From assembly GCA_902495595.1 (NCBI GenBank), contig CABUXV010000004.1:1-64000 (forward strand): a stretch of DNA of 64,000 bases, read 5' to 3'. Shown piece by piece: positions 1 through 8,887 of this stretch. Position 1 is the stretch's first letter. Each line of letters begins with the position of its first letter. The stretch comes from an uncultured Eubacterium sp. GTDB taxonomy: Bacteria > Bacillota > Clostridia > Peptostreptococcales > Anaerovoracaceae. The notes under the pieces are model-generated. The model saw nothing but the letters and a program-made list of their open reading frames with translations. It was not told where the DNA came from and searched no databases. The translations under genes were made by a program, and so were the position numbers.

Positions 1-60
1 CAAATAATCCCCTTGCCTTTCGTATTTGCCGCCCAGTTCCTCAAATAATGATTTTGCCAT
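1..60 (-). CDS. TnpV-like transposon protein, N-terminal fragment
   Basis: The first 20 codons of a minus-strand gene are visible before the window ends. The start reads MAKSLFEELGGKYERQGDYL, which resembles the N-terminus of TnpV proteins carried by clostridial mobilisable transposons (recognised from memory of that family). A GGAGGT ribosome site lies about 8 bases upstream of the ATG. The function of TnpV is not well defined. The gene continues outside the window, so neither its length nor its integrity can be judged. Confidence 0.55.
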   Translation of the reverse strand, partial: MAKSLFEELGGKYERQGDYL

Positions 61-178
61 TGTCTGTTACCTCCACATTCTTTTTTATTTTGAATGTCCG
101 CAAAATCCGTCCTACATCTTTCGGTCTGTGCAGCCAGTCAATTTTTCCCCATGATGTAATTTGAACATCTTTTTTCAT
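41..178 (-). pseudogene. Short ORF (45 aa) running into the tnpV start, probable truncated gene
   Basis: A minus-strand frame starts at the ATG at 176-178 (MKKDVQITSWGKIDWLHRP...) and stops inside the first codons of the tnpV-like gene, in a different frame. The N-terminal ITSWGKIDWL stretch looks like the beginning of a normal enzyme or cupin-type protein. The C-terminal third (RTFKIKKNVEVTDNGKIII) is encoded by DNA that also holds the tnpV ribosome site. The simplest reading is a host or cargo gene whose 5' end was fused to the edge of a transposon. It could also be a real short leader gene coupled to tnpV. Confidence 0.35.
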
Positions 179-213
179 TTAATTTCCCCATTCTATAAAG
201 CTGCAATATATTT

Positions 214-2526
214 TCACACTTTATCGAGTACATTTCCTTTAATAAGTGAATCAGCCATTTTTTTACCTCCTAAAACCCAAAGTAAATCACCCTGTTGTAT
301 TACTATCTCTATGTCAGGATTTATTATAGGAAGATTGTCTCTTTCAATGCCGATTATACTCGCGCTGTATTTTTTTCTTATCTGAGAATTCTTTATGGAT
401 TTTTTAAGAAACTCCGAATCAGAATTTATCTTTATAGGACAGCAAATGAGCTGCTGTTCCAAATCTATGCCATAAAAAGTCTGTCCGTATATATAATCTT
501 TGAGAGCAATATCGGCTCTGTCCGTATATTCTATACATTCTTCCTTTTCAAGCAACATCATACATGCCTCTATTTCATCCTTAGTCCCCATCATGTGAAG
601 TATATCTCCGTCTTTTACCGCTTCATTTGCAGACGAAGGCATGTTCAGCAAAGTTCCGTCACGTATTATTCTGATTATTATAACACTGAAAGCCCTGCTT
701 TTCGCAAAATCATATATGGTCTTATTTCCTCCAGTATTCTTAGCTTTAAATTCAGCTACATACAAAGACTCGTTTAACCAGTGATAATCTCCCTTTATGC
801 CTCTTTCCTTTTTCTGTTTTGCCAGCGTCTTTTCAGAGAAATTGGACATAAAACGGATTTCCATATTCATTGTTTTTCCCTTCACATAATCGGAATGAAC
901 GATAAACCCGATAAGCACCGCTGTCACCAGTACCAACAGCCAGAACGGTATACTGAAAATCGTTCTCAAAACTATCGATATAAAACATGCCGCTATCAAT
1001 ATTCTTATCGCTTTCAAAGTAAGCAGAGGAAGTCGGTTGGCTCTGTGCTTCATCCAGAGTTTTGACATAAGCGCATTATTGTTATGACCATGCATGAGCG
1101 CGGCAAAAGGAATCATGAATCCTATTATTATAAATGCCGAGACTGCCCTGCATAACATATCCGAAGATATATATTCCGCAAGAAAAGGTTCCAAATACTT
1201 TATTCCGGCAAAATATACTATAAACATCATAACAGAACTGATAGCTGTTCTTAAAAGTATCACTTTAATATAATCCAGCCAGTCTTTATCCTTATCATCA
1301 TCGCTTTGGCGTTCAGAAGTATTCTTTCTTATAAAAATCTTAAGTCCGTTTGGAATTTTATCATTGATAAATTGATATACTTTTTCGGAATTCTTTATAA
1401 ATATCGGTGTTGTAAAAGAAGTTATAACCGATACGCACACCACTATAGGATAAAGAAAATCACTTATTACCCCCAGGCTCATTCCAAGTGTAGCTATGAT
1501 AAAAGAAAACTCACCTATCTGAACCATACTGAATCCGCCTCTTACAGCAGTATGAAGAGACTGTCCTGAAAGCAGAATTCCTATAGTTGCAAATGTCATC
1601 TGCCCCAATATGGTAACTATGGTTATTATTATTATCGGAAGTATATATTCAACAAGTGTCTCCGGTACAATCATCATACCTACAGAAACGAAAAATATAG
1701 CTCCGAAAAGGTCTTTAACAGGAATTATTATCCTCTCTATTCTCGAAGACTGCACAGTTCCCGCAAGTATGGAACCTGCCATAAAAGCTCCCAGAGCGGA
1801 AGAAAATCCTATAAGATTGGCAATTACAACCATTCCCATACATATACCTATGGAAACCACCAAAAGTATTTCATCATTTATCATTGATTTTATTCTTTTC
1901 AAAAAGCTAGGTATAAGATATATGCCAAGCATAAGCCATATAAGCAGGAATATCATGAGCATTCCTATTTCTTTTACCATACCCAGTCCCGAAACATTTT
2001 GGCTTACAGATATGGTCGAAAGTATAACCATCATAAAAATTCCGGCAATATCTTCTATTACAAGGGTTCCGAGAACTATCTGCGCAAACTTTTCTTTTTT
2101 CAGTCCATATTCTTCATAAGCTTTTAAAATTATCATTGTAGATGACATGGAGAGCATTCCGCCCAGGAAAATACAGTCCATCTTATCCCAACCCATAAGG
2201 CTTCCGATTCCGACGCCTATAAGTATCATGGAGCCCATTACGGTGAGCGCTATTACAAAAGCGCTTCCCCCTACCGTAGCAAGTTTCTTAAAGCTGAATT
2301 CCAAACCAAGAGCAAACATAAGAAATACCACGCCTATATTAGCCCATACATGAATATCGCTGGATTCTATTACCGTTGGAAGAAATACAAAATTAGGACT
2401 TATTAAAAAACCCGCGACAATATATCCCAGCACCACCGGCTGATTCAGTTTCTTGAATACAATAGTAACAATACTGGCTACTATAAATATTAATGCTAAA
2501 TCCGTAATTAAATAATCAAGCTGCAA
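214..2526 (-). CDS. CPA2-family monovalent cation:proton antiporter with TrkA-C domains
   Basis: This 770-residue membrane protein resembles KefB/KefC-type exchangers that swap K+ or Na+ for protons across the cytoplasmic membrane. Residues about 1-390 form the Na_H_exchanger bundle (LGYIVAGFLISP near the start, then glycine-rich helices such as GFSSALGAFMAGSILAGT). A second hydrophobic block follows at about 420-560. The tail (about 590-770) carries two TrkA-C-like regulatory domains (for example DGDILHMMGTKDEIEA and QGDLLWVLGGKK). No GxGxxG Rossmann (RCK-N) motif is seen. The start is a TTG with AAAGGAG eight bases upstream. It is the last gene of a tight run with nrdG, phoP and phoR. Ion specificity cannot be read from sequence. 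Confidence 0.85.
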   Translation of the reverse strand: MQLDYLITDLALIFIVASIVTIVFKKLNQPVVLGYIVAGFLISPNFVFLPTVIESSDIHVWANIGVVFLMFALGLEFSFKKLATVGGSAFVIALTVMGSMILIGVGIGSLMGWDKMDCIFLGGMLSMSSTMIILKAYEEYGLKKEKFAQIVLGTLVIEDIAGIFMMVILSTISVSQNVSGLGMVKEIGMLMIFLLIWLMLGIYLIPSFLKRIKSMINDEILLVVSIGICMGMVVIANLIGFSSALGAFMAGSILAGTVQSSRIERIIIPVKDLFGAIFFVSVGMMIVPETLVEYILPIIIITIVTILGQMTFATIGILLSGQSLHTAVRGGFSMVQIGEFSFIIATLGMSLGVISDFLYPIVVCVSVITSFTTPIFIKNSEKVYQFINDKIPNGLKIFIRKNTSERQSDDDKDKDWLDYIKVILLRTAISSVMMFIVYFAGIKYLEPFLAEYISSDMLCRAVSAFIIIGFMIPFAALMHGHNNNALMSKLWMKHRANRLPLLTLKAIRILIAACFISIVLRTIFSIPFWLLVLVTAVLIGFIVHSDYVKGKTMNMEIRFMSNFSEKTLAKQKKERGIKGDYHWLNESLYVAEFKAKNTGGNKTIYDFAKSRAFSVIIIRIIRDGTLLNMPSSANEAVKDGDILHMMGTKDEIEACMMLLEKEECIEYTDRADIALKDYIYGQTFYGIDLEQQLICCPIKINSDSEFLKKSIKNSQIRKKYSASIIGIERDNLPIINPDIEIVIQQGDLLWVLGGKKMADSLIKGNVLDKV

Positions 2527-2550
2527 ATATTACTCTCCTTTCTCTGCATG

Positions 2551-3504
2551 TCATTTAGACTTGTTAAAGGTAACAAAAAACGTTGTCCCTTCCCCCATTT
2601 TACTTTCCACATTTAAAGCTGCCCCGAACAGTACAGCTATATGTTTAACTATCGAAAGTCCCAATCCTGTTCCGCCAGCTTTCTTGGACCTCGATTTATC
2701 AACCCTGTAAAACCTTTCAAAAAGCCGCTGATGATGCTCCGGAGCTATCCCTATCCCTTCATCCTTTACACTTATAACATACTTATCTGTATCATTTACG
2801 GCATTAACCCATATGCGGCTGTCTTTATCGGAATATTTTATTGCATTTTCTATAAGATTTAGCATCATCTGCCTGAATCTGTCAGCCGACCCTTCTAAAT
2901 TAATATTTTCGTTTAAACTTGCTATTATACTGATATTTTTATCATCGGCTATAGGTTTTAAAATTTCAACAGTACGTTCAATTTCATCGCTTACATTAAA
3001 TTCTATACATTCGTATTCACGCTTATTCTCAATATCCGAAAGAACAAGCAAGTCCTCTATAAGTCGTTTAAGTCTCGATGTCTCGATAGCTATTATATCT
3101 ATAAATCGTGTTCTGATTTCTGGATCTTCCGATGCTCCTGCCTGAAGTGTCTCAATAAACCCTGATATGGATGTCAGAGGTGTTTTCAGCTCATGGCTTA
3201 CATTAGCCACAAATTCACGTCTTATCTGCTCTGCCTGTTTGCTTTCTTCTGCTGCCTTTTCCAAGGAATCTATCTTTGCAGAATAAGGTCTTATAATATA
3301 AAAATAGAGCTGTATGCTTATTAAAATCATTATAATTATATAAATCAATGCGAATATGAATATACCGCTTCCCGCTGCCGACTCTGCTTCAGCGCCTGTC
3401 TTATCGGAAATTTCGGGAGAAATATAAAGTTTCCACACAAAGAACAAGACAATCAAATTGGAGAAAATAGTTTCTGCTATTATAAAAAATAATTTATTTC
3501 TCAT
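2551..3504 (-). CDS. phoR: PhoR-like membrane sensor histidine kinase
   Basis: This 317-residue kinase starts with two membrane helices (about 7-25 and 45-70) around a short extracytoplasmic loop with no PAS domain visible. The HisKA box HELKTPLTSISGFIE (about 103-117) and the ATPase motifs NLIENAIKYS, DEGIGIAPEHH and GGTGLGLSIVKHI follow. This architecture and H-box wording match PhoR of the Pho regulon, which phosphorylates PhoP under phosphate limitation. Its ATG overlaps the phoP stop by 4 bp, so the two are translationally coupled. A Na/Pi symporter gene with a Pho-box-like promoter lies just upstream of the operon, which supports the phosphate assignment. The sensor portion is short, so the signal may come through a partner protein. 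Confidence 0.8.
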   Translation of the reverse strand: MRNKLFFIIAETIFSNLIVLFFVWKLYISPEISDKTGAEAESAAGSGIFIFALIYIIIMILISIQLYFYIIRPYSAKIDSLEKAAEESKQAEQIRREFVANVSHELKTPLTSISGFIETLQAGASEDPEIRTRFIDIIAIETSRLKRLIEDLLVLSDIENKREYECIEFNVSDEIERTVEILKPIADDKNISIIASLNENINLEGSADRFRQMMLNLIENAIKYSDKDSRIWVNAVNDTDKYVISVKDEGIGIAPEHHQRLFERFYRVDKSRSKKAGGTGLGLSIVKHIAVLFGAALNVESKMGEGTTFFVTFNKSK

Positions 3505-4199
3505 CTGGCTTTATATCCTTTGCCTCTTATTGTTTCTATATACTGTTCATCATTTTTGCTTTCAGGTTTTCCCTCGGAAAGTTTTTGCCTTAAATGTCTT
3601 ATATGAACGTCAACAGTCCTCGTTTCTCCTACATAATCTATTCCCCATACATTGTTCAAAAGCTGATCTCTTGAAAATACGTGTCCCCTATGTTCCATAA
3701 GATATTTCAAAAGCTCAAATTCTTTAAGAGTCAAGTCTATATATTTTCCTCCGACAGTTACCTCATGACGTTCAACATTTATTTTCAAATCATCTATTGA
3801 AATAACCGTATCTTCTGCATAGGCCTCGTTGTTAATCTCATATCTTCTCAAAACAGCTTTTATCCTTGCCATCATTTCCCTTATTCCAAAGGGCTTTGAA
3901 ATATAATCATCGGCTCCGTATTCAAGCCCCATAACTTTATCAACTTCTTCTGTCTTGGCAGTTATTATAATAATAGGAGTATTATTCCCTTCTTCCCTTA
4001 ATTCTTTACAAATCTCATATCCATTCTTTTCCGGAAGCATTATATCGAGCAGAATAAGGTCAGGTTTTTCACGGTGTACCATAGTTATCCCCATTATTCC
4101 GTCTTCTGCTGCAATTCCATCATATCCATTTGTTTTTAAGTTATATAATACAAGCTCCCTTATATTAGGTTCATCTTCTATAATAAGAATTTTTTTCAT
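3501..4199 (-). CDS. phoP: PhoP/PhoB-like OmpR-family response regulator
   Basis: This 232-residue regulator has a receiver domain (about 1-120) with the acidic pair EDE near residue 8, phospho-acceptor Asp in LILLDIMLPEKNG (about residue 52), and the conserved Lys in DDYISKPFG. A winged-helix DNA-binding domain follows (about 133-230), with the typical LTLKEFELLKYLMEHRG and RTVDVHIRHLRQKL motifs. It is predicted to be phosphorylated by the coupled kinase and to bind direct repeats of TTAACA type. Such repeats occur upstream of the Na/Pi symporter at 6880-6907. It lies 5 bp after nrdG. Confidence 0.85.
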   Translation of the reverse strand: MKKILIIEDEPNIRELVLYNLKTNGYDGIAAEDGIMGITMVHREKPDLILLDIMLPEKNGYEICKELREEGNNTPIIIITAKTEEVDKVMGLEYGADDYISKPFGIREMMARIKAVLRRYEINNEAYAEDTVISIDDLKINVERHEVTVGGKYIDLTLKEFELLKYLMEHRGHVFSRDQLLNNVWGIDYVGETRTVDVHIRHLRQKLSEGKPESKNDEQYIETIRGKGYKAR

Positions 4200-4204
4200 A
4201 TCTG

Positions 4205-4735
4205 TCAGTCCTCGTTTTCATTCCATAAAATGAGCTGTTTTTCTCTTCTCGTGCGATTCATGTTGATTATTCTTTGATTTGAAGAGCCGCGGAATCTTAA
4301 TGAAAGATCTTTCTTTTCATCTTCAAATCGTCCGTCTACCAAAACATCTATAAACTTTAGCAATTCATCTGTTGTCTCGCAATTACAATAGGATAATTCA
4401 TCCGTTAACTCTTCAAAAGTAAATCCTGAATACGCCCAAACAGACTTATCAGGAAACTCTTCTTTTATCCTTTTTAAAAAAGGATAAAGACCCCTCTGAT
4501 TTTCCGGTTCAAAAGGTTCGCCTCCAAGAACGGTTATTCCATCTATATAATCCGGTCTGAGCATATCAATTATTTTCAGCTGAGCTTCTTCGTCAAAAAC
4601 CTTGCCATAATCAAAATCCCATGTTTCTTTTTGAAAACAATTTTTACAATGATTTGTACATCCGGAAACAAATAAAGATACCCTGACTCCTATTCCGTTG
4701 GCAACATCACAATTTTTTATCTCGCCATAGTGCAT
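4205..4735 (-). CDS. nrdG: Anaerobic ribonucleotide reductase activating protein (radical SAM)
   Basis: This 176-residue protein is the activase that installs the glycyl radical on class III ribonucleotide reductase NrdD. The radical-SAM cluster ligands are visible in CTNHCKNC (about residues 26-33, CxxxCxxC spacing), followed by the family-typical QKETWDF. The glycine-rich SAM-binding segment VLGGEPFEPENQ is also present. An AAAGGTGG ribosome site precedes the ATG. nrdD is not adjacent as is common; instead nrdG heads a run with phoP, phoR and an antiporter. The class III enzyme implies anaerobic deoxynucleotide synthesis. Confidence 0.88.
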   Translation of the reverse strand: MHYGEIKNCDVANGIGVRVSLFVSGCTNHCKNCFQKETWDFDYGKVFDEEAQLKIIDMLRPDYIDGITVLGGEPFEPENQRGLYPFLKRIKEEFPDKSVWAYSGFTFEELTDELSYCNCETTDELLKFIDVLVDGRFEDEKKDLSLRFRGSSNQRIINMNRTRREKQLILWNENED

Positions 4736-4969
4736 TATTTAAGTCCACCTTTAATTCAATCTATATATTGTAGTTATATATATATTATTATAGCAAATAT
4801 TGTGCAGATAAACAAGAATTACTGTTGTTTAATCCTATTAAAATAATAGCATTTAGAAAAATTTCAATTAAACCAGGTCTTTCCAATACTGCACTTCACA
4901 GCGTTAACGCAATGTTATATAATAGTTTTAAATAAAATTTGTAAAGTGAAATTAAAGATTCCTTTGGAA

Positions 4970-5068
4970 TCCCTCGCACATATTTTCACTGCAAAAGGGC
5001 AAAACTTCGCAAGGACGCTTTCTCTTATATTCCGTCAATATCTATAAAATCAATATTACCTATAAAAA
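4970..5068 (-). repeat. Dispersed intergenic element, copy 1
   Basis: This stretch aligns with 56840-56935 over roughly 90 bases. Shared blocks include CTTCGCAAGG, GTCAATATCTATAA and a block ending CCTAT...AAAAAACAGCG. Read on the minus strand, both copies start directly after the terminator hairpin of a minus-strand gene. I cannot name the family. No open frame is conserved between the copies, so a noncoding or decayed element is more likely than a gene. Confidence 0.5.
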
Positions 5069-5098
5069 ACAGCGGATGAAAATAAAATCAACCGCTGT
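5064..5098 (-). terminator. Rho-independent terminator of the Na/Pi symporter gene
   Basis: The stem is ACAGCGG (5069-5075) with CCGCTGT (5092-5098). On the minus strand it is followed by a T-run, a few bases beyond the stop codon of the symporter gene. Confidence 0.7.
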
Positions 5099-5113
5099 AT
5101 AATTCGACAATAT

Positions 5114-6799
5114 TTAATTCTCATTTGATGCTTTGAAGTTTATATCGTCAAGTACGCTATTAGCTATATTATCACAGGAATCACCGATGTTTTCTATATT
5201 ATGTATAACATCTGTATATATTACCGTAAATTCAGGCGAACACTGTCTCCTATTGAGACGCTCCATGTGCTTCATTCTCAGCGTTCCCTCCAGCTCATCC
5301 AAATCATCTTCCTGAAGTTTAACGCTTCTTGCCAGTTTCTGGCTTCCTGTACTCAATGCCTCTATAGTATCGTTTACAAGCTTCGTACCTCGTTCAAAGC
5401 ATTGATAGATTTCGGCACACGCATTATCAGAAAACTCATATCCGTTCTTCGTCTTTTCTATTGCAAATTCAGCTATATTCTTACAGTAATCACCTATGTG
5501 TTCAACATCGGATACAACATGCAGAAGTCCTGATATAGTCCTTGCCTGATGTTCCGTAACCACCTCCGATGAAAATATCGATGAAAGATATTTAGTTATT
5601 ATATCCCTGAGGTTATTCACCACCACTTCATCTTTCATAACAGAATCAGCTGCCCTTAAATCATTTCCTAAAAATGCTTTTTTAGTTTCAACTATCATGC
5701 CTCCTGTTATCTCAGCCATTCTCGCAAGTTCTTTTTTCGCCAGATGTATGGCAGCAAAAGGCTGTTCCAGAACATTATAATCAAGATAAACAGCTTCCAT
5801 CGGATCTCTTTCTTCGTCATGACCGGGGATAATTTTAGTAACTATTTTTACCAATACTCCGATAAGCGGCACAAATACAATCGTAGTAGCTATATTAAAT
5901 CCAAGATGTGCATTCGCAATCTGTCTCGATATGACATCCAGAGTATTTCCATCAGGCGATAAAGCTTGAATTATATCCGCAATATAAGGAGTGAACCATA
6001 TGAAAATCAATGTACCGCCAAGATTAAATATGGTATGGGCAATAGCTGTCCTTTTAGCATTCACAGAACCTCCTATTGACGCCAGCAGAGCAGTAACCGT
6101 AGTCCCTATGTTTGTCCCGAATAAAATAGGTATTGCTCCTGCCAACCCGATTATACTCGTAACCCCGTCAGGTCCTGCCGTAGATGCCAAATTCTGAAGT
6201 ACCGCTATAGACGCTGAACTGCTTTGTATTATAGCCGTCAATACAGCTCCTACTATAACGCCAAGAGCAGGGGAATCAGACACCTTGAGCATCAAGTTGG
6301 CAAACATCTCCGTCTGAGACAAAGGTTCCATCGCCGCTCCCATTATATTAAGACCTACAAATAGAACACCGAAACCGAATATAGTCTGCCCAAAGTCCAT
6401 GATTTTTTCCTTCTTCGACATAAAGAAGAACATTATGAACCCTATTATCACAAAAATATATGCATAATCACCAATCTGAAAAGCTACAAGCTGAGCCGTA
6501 ACTGTAGTCCCTATATTTGCTCCTATAATTATGCTTATCGCCTGTTTTAAATTCATAAGTCCGGCAGTTACAAACCCTATAACCATAACCGTTGTAGCGC
6601 TGCTGCTCTGTAATACGGCAGTAGTCAGCGCCCCTGCCAAAACACCTATAAATACATTCCTTGTAAGCAGAGCAAGTACATTTTTCATTTTTTCACCGGC
6701 AGCTTTCTGCAGCCCGTCGCTCATCAAATTCATTCCATAGATAAAAAGAGCCAGACCTCCGAAAAGAGCCAGTGCAATCTGTAAAGCTTCCATATTCAT
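5114..6799 (-). CDS. Na+/phosphate cotransporter (PNaS/NptA family) with PhoU-like tail
   Basis: This 561-residue protein is predicted to import phosphate coupled to sodium. The membrane half (about 1-330) contains the two inverted family repeats, each with the QSSSA signature (LTTAVLQSSSATTVMV near 60 and VLTAIIQSSSASIAVL near 190) and the GANIGTT / GTNIGTTVTA motifs. The C-terminal half (about 350-555) is a helical PhoU-like domain (DVEHIGDYCKNIAE, IENIGDSCDNIAN), as in bacterial NptA relatives. An AGGATG ribosome site precedes the ATG. Three TTAACA boxes with 11-bp phasing lie about 80-110 bp upstream, and the PhoPR pair is encoded next door, so phosphate-starvation control is likely. Phosphate versus another anion is inferred from the family. 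Confidence 0.87.
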   Translation of the reverse strand: MNMEALQIALALFGGLALFIYGMNLMSDGLQKAAGEKMKNVLALLTRNVFIGVLAGALTTAVLQSSSATTVMVIGFVTAGLMNLKQAISIIIGANIGTTVTAQLVAFQIGDYAYIFVIIGFIMFFFMSKKEKIMDFGQTIFGFGVLFVGLNIMGAAMEPLSQTEMFANLMLKVSDSPALGVIVGAVLTAIIQSSSASIAVLQNLASTAGPDGVTSIIGLAGAIPILFGTNIGTTVTALLASIGGSVNAKRTAIAHTIFNLGGTLIFIWFTPYIADIIQALSPDGNTLDVISRQIANAHLGFNIATTIVFVPLIGVLVKIVTKIIPGHDEERDPMEAVYLDYNVLEQPFAAIHLAKKELARMAEITGGMIVETKKAFLGNDLRAADSVMKDEVVVNNLRDIITKYLSSIFSSEVVTEHQARTISGLLHVVSDVEHIGDYCKNIAEFAIEKTKNGYEFSDNACAEIYQCFERGTKLVNDTIEALSTGSQKLARSVKLQEDDLDELEGTLRMKHMERLNRRQCSPEFTVIYTDVIHNIENIGDSCDNIANSVLDDINFKASNEN

Positions 6800-6879
6800 T
6801 TCTTCATCCTAAATTTATATAATACAATGACTTATATTAAAATTATATTGTTAATATCATATTAAATAAAGATGCGAAA

Positions 6880-6907
6880 TGTTAAGTAATTGTTAAGTTT
6901 ATGTTAA
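6880..6907 (-). promoter_or_regulatory. Pho-box-like triple TTAACA direct repeat
   Basis: On the minus strand TTAACA occurs three times at exact 11-bp spacing (plus-strand TGTTAA at 6880, 6891 and 6902). A further copy lies at 6849-6854. This matches the known Bacillus PhoP-box layout: hexamers of TTAACA type separated by 5 bp. It lies upstream of the Na/Pi symporter gene. Confidence 0.75.
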
Positions 6908-6946
6908 TACTATATACTTATTTTTTATAATATTGCAATTTTTTCA

Positions 6947-8080
6947 TTATGCAGGCTCCATAAGCATTCCTGCAAGCTCGGATATCTTTTCGCTGAAAGC
7001 TCCTTCATCGCTTATTCTGTTTATCTTGTTTTTATCGGTAAAATACCTCTCTTTATTCATATACAGTTTGACATCTGTAAAAGAATCCGCTGTCTGCTCA
7101 TCCGGGTTAACTTTATCATCCCTGCATTGTATTTTTTCACACATATTTTCTATTCTTATTACCTTTTCCAGTATAGACTCCCCGAATCTGCACATCAGAT
7201 ACTGCATATACTGGGATTCCCTGAATACGTTGTTTTCAGGAACCGTAACCATACAAATATGTTCTGCTATTTCGATACATGAGAGATTTACATTATCAAG
7301 GCAATTTCCCAAATCCATAACAACAGTATCATATCGTCCGCTGTCGCATATTGATTCCAGGAAAATATAAAATTCTTTCTCGCTCATATCCTTTAATGGA
7401 TTTCTGCCTTTTGTAGGTGAAAAAGCCTCAACTCCGAATTCATCCCTGATTATATAGCTTTCTATGAAAGGCTTTGATTTTCCCTCTTTAAACAAATTAT
7501 ACAAATATCTTCCCACATTTTGAGCACCACTATGGTTTTCTATAAAATTTTCCGTAGATTCAATAGTTTCAAAGGAAATATAGAGTACCCGTCTGCCATA
7601 AAACCTGCAAAGTTCCTGACTTGCCATCATGGAAAGACTGCTGCATCCGGTTCCCCCTGCCCAAGATGCAAAAGCCAGAAACTTGACAGACTCTTTAACA
7701 GCATTAACGGGCAAAGCTCCCGTCAGACTGCCGTATATTTCAAATATATCCGCAACAAAACCTTTAGCGCAGTTATACTTATATATGCAAAACTTTTTTT
7801 TATCAAAATTCTTTTTTACCGCAGACAGCTTTTCGGATATATAAATGATATTTCCTCCATAGTATGATTTTATTTCCTCTCCATCCCAAAGTATCAAGTC
7901 AAACCTTTCTAAAAACAATCTATCTTTATTTTCATCATAAAATTTATTCACATCTGATAAAAAACCATCTTTATCAAACAGATGTATTACAAAAGTTCTG
8001 CATACATTGAGAAGTCCCCTTCCCAAAGCTCTTCCGTATTCTCTGTTATCTGTTATCAAGGCTATCTTTATATTTTCCAT
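6947..8080 (-). CDS. MinD/CpaE-like protein with degenerate Walker A
   Basis: This protein of about 377 residues has an N-terminal receiver-like portion (about 1-110) and a ParA/MinD-type ATPase fold (about 130-300). The Walker A position reads ASWAGGTGCSS (about 138-148), so the P-loop lysine of GK[ST] is replaced by Cys. The deviant leading lysine is also absent. Later motifs persist: VLYISFE after the P-loop, and DTVVMDLGNCLD as the Walker B/switch region. The shape recalls CpaE/TadZ proteins that localise pilus machinery, but no tad genes are in the window. ATG at 8078-8080 is chosen because AGAGGTG lies just upstream; the longer GTG start overlaps that site. Likely a non-hydrolysing scaffold or regulator; function unknown. 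Confidence 0.6.
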   Translation of the reverse strand: MENIKIALITDNREYGRALGRGLLNVCRTFVIHLFDKDGFLSDVNKFYDENKDRLFLERFDLILWDGEEIKSYYGGNIIYISEKLSAVKKNFDKKKFCIYKYNCAKGFVADIFEIYGSLTGALPVNAVKESVKFLAFASWAGGTGCSSLSMMASQELCRFYGRRVLYISFETIESTENFIENHSGAQNVGRYLYNLFKEGKSKPFIESYIIRDEFGVEAFSPTKGRNPLKDMSEKEFYIFLESICDSGRYDTVVMDLGNCLDNVNLSCIEIAEHICMVTVPENNVFRESQYMQYLMCRFGESILEKVIRIENMCEKIQCRDDKVNPDEQTADSFTDVKLYMNKERYFTDKNKINRISDEGAFSEKISELAGMLMEPA

Positions 8081-8137
8081 AGGCACCTCTTGTTAATTTT
8101 TTCCATATAAACAATGTACCATATATGGAATAATATG

Positions 8138-8833
8138 TCAATTATTTATTCTGCGCCTCAATTCCTTTACAGCTTGTGATAATCCTCCCACTTCATCTAT
8201 TATTCCTGATTCTACAGCCTCTTTTCCGAACAATATAGTTCCTACATCATTTGACATATTATCATTGCAATTCATAAGACGTACTATTTCATCGCGATTT
8301 GCCTTGGAATTGTCTTCTATAAAATCAATAACTCTGTCCTGAGTTTTTCTCATATATTCAAATGTTGTTTCAGATGTTATAACAAGTCCTGTAGTTCTTA
8401 TAGGATGAAGTGTCATAGTAGCTGTTTTAGCTATAAAAGAATAATCTGTAGCAACCGCAAGAGGAATTCCTATACTGTGTCCCCCTCCAAGTACGAGAGA
8501 TACTGTAGGCTTAGATAGAGTAGATATCATCTCCGATAAGGCAAGTCCTGCTTCAACATCTCCTCCCATGGTATTCAATATAACTAAAAGTCCTTTTAAT
8601 TTAGGATTTTCTTCTACTGCTATAAGCTGCGGTATCAAATGTTCATATTTAGTCGTTTTATTATCTGCAGGAAGTGCCATGTGCCCTTCTATACTTCCTA
8701 TTATGTCTATATACTGAATATCACTTTCAAAATCAGTTCCGGTTGATACTATACCCAATTCTTTTATCAAATCTCTGGTGCTGTCTTCATCAGCACTTGT
8801 CTTTTTTTCATTTTCTTGTTCTTTCACTTTCAT
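8138..8833 (-). CDS. tepA: ClpP-family serine protease, TepA type
   Basis: This 231-residue protein has the ClpP/crotonase fold. The oxyanion strand (ILNTMGGDVEAGLALSEMI), the nucleophile region GGGHSIGIPLA (Ser at about 121) and the His in TMTLHPIRTTG match the ClpP-like catalytic arrangement of Bacillus TepA (YmfB), implicated in pre-protein translocation and peptide degradation. An acidic, low-complexity N-terminal 35 residues precedes the fold. It is divergent from the ymxH-like gene at 8888, also a neighbour type found with tepA in Firmicutes. No ClpX/ClpA partner is seen. Confidence 0.8.
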   Translation of the reverse strand: MKVKEQENEKKTSADEDSTRDLIKELGIVSTGTDFESDIQYIDIIGSIEGHMALPADNKTTKYEHLIPQLIAVEENPKLKGLLVILNTMGGDVEAGLALSEMISTLSKPTVSLVLGGGHSIGIPLAVATDYSFIAKTATMTLHPIRTTGLVITSETTFEYMRKTQDRVIDFIEDNSKANRDEIVRLMNCNDNMSNDVGTILFGKEAVESGIIDEVGGLSQAVKELRRRINN

Positions 8834-8887
8834 ATTCTCCTCTGCTTGTTAATATTATTAGTATTATTTACAATTAAGGAGTCAGTT

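Larger units (their letters stand above)
4736..5113. other. Intergenic region (378 bp) between nrdG and the Na/Pi symporter gene
   Basis: No convincing reading frame is seen. The nrdG-proximal part is very AT-rich and should hold the nrdG promoter. The middle contains a small palindrome (GATTCC-ttt-GGAATC near 4958-4972). From about 4970 to 5068 lies a sequence that reappears at about 56840-56935, annotated separately. Next to the symporter stop is a terminator hairpin. Confidence 0.6.
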
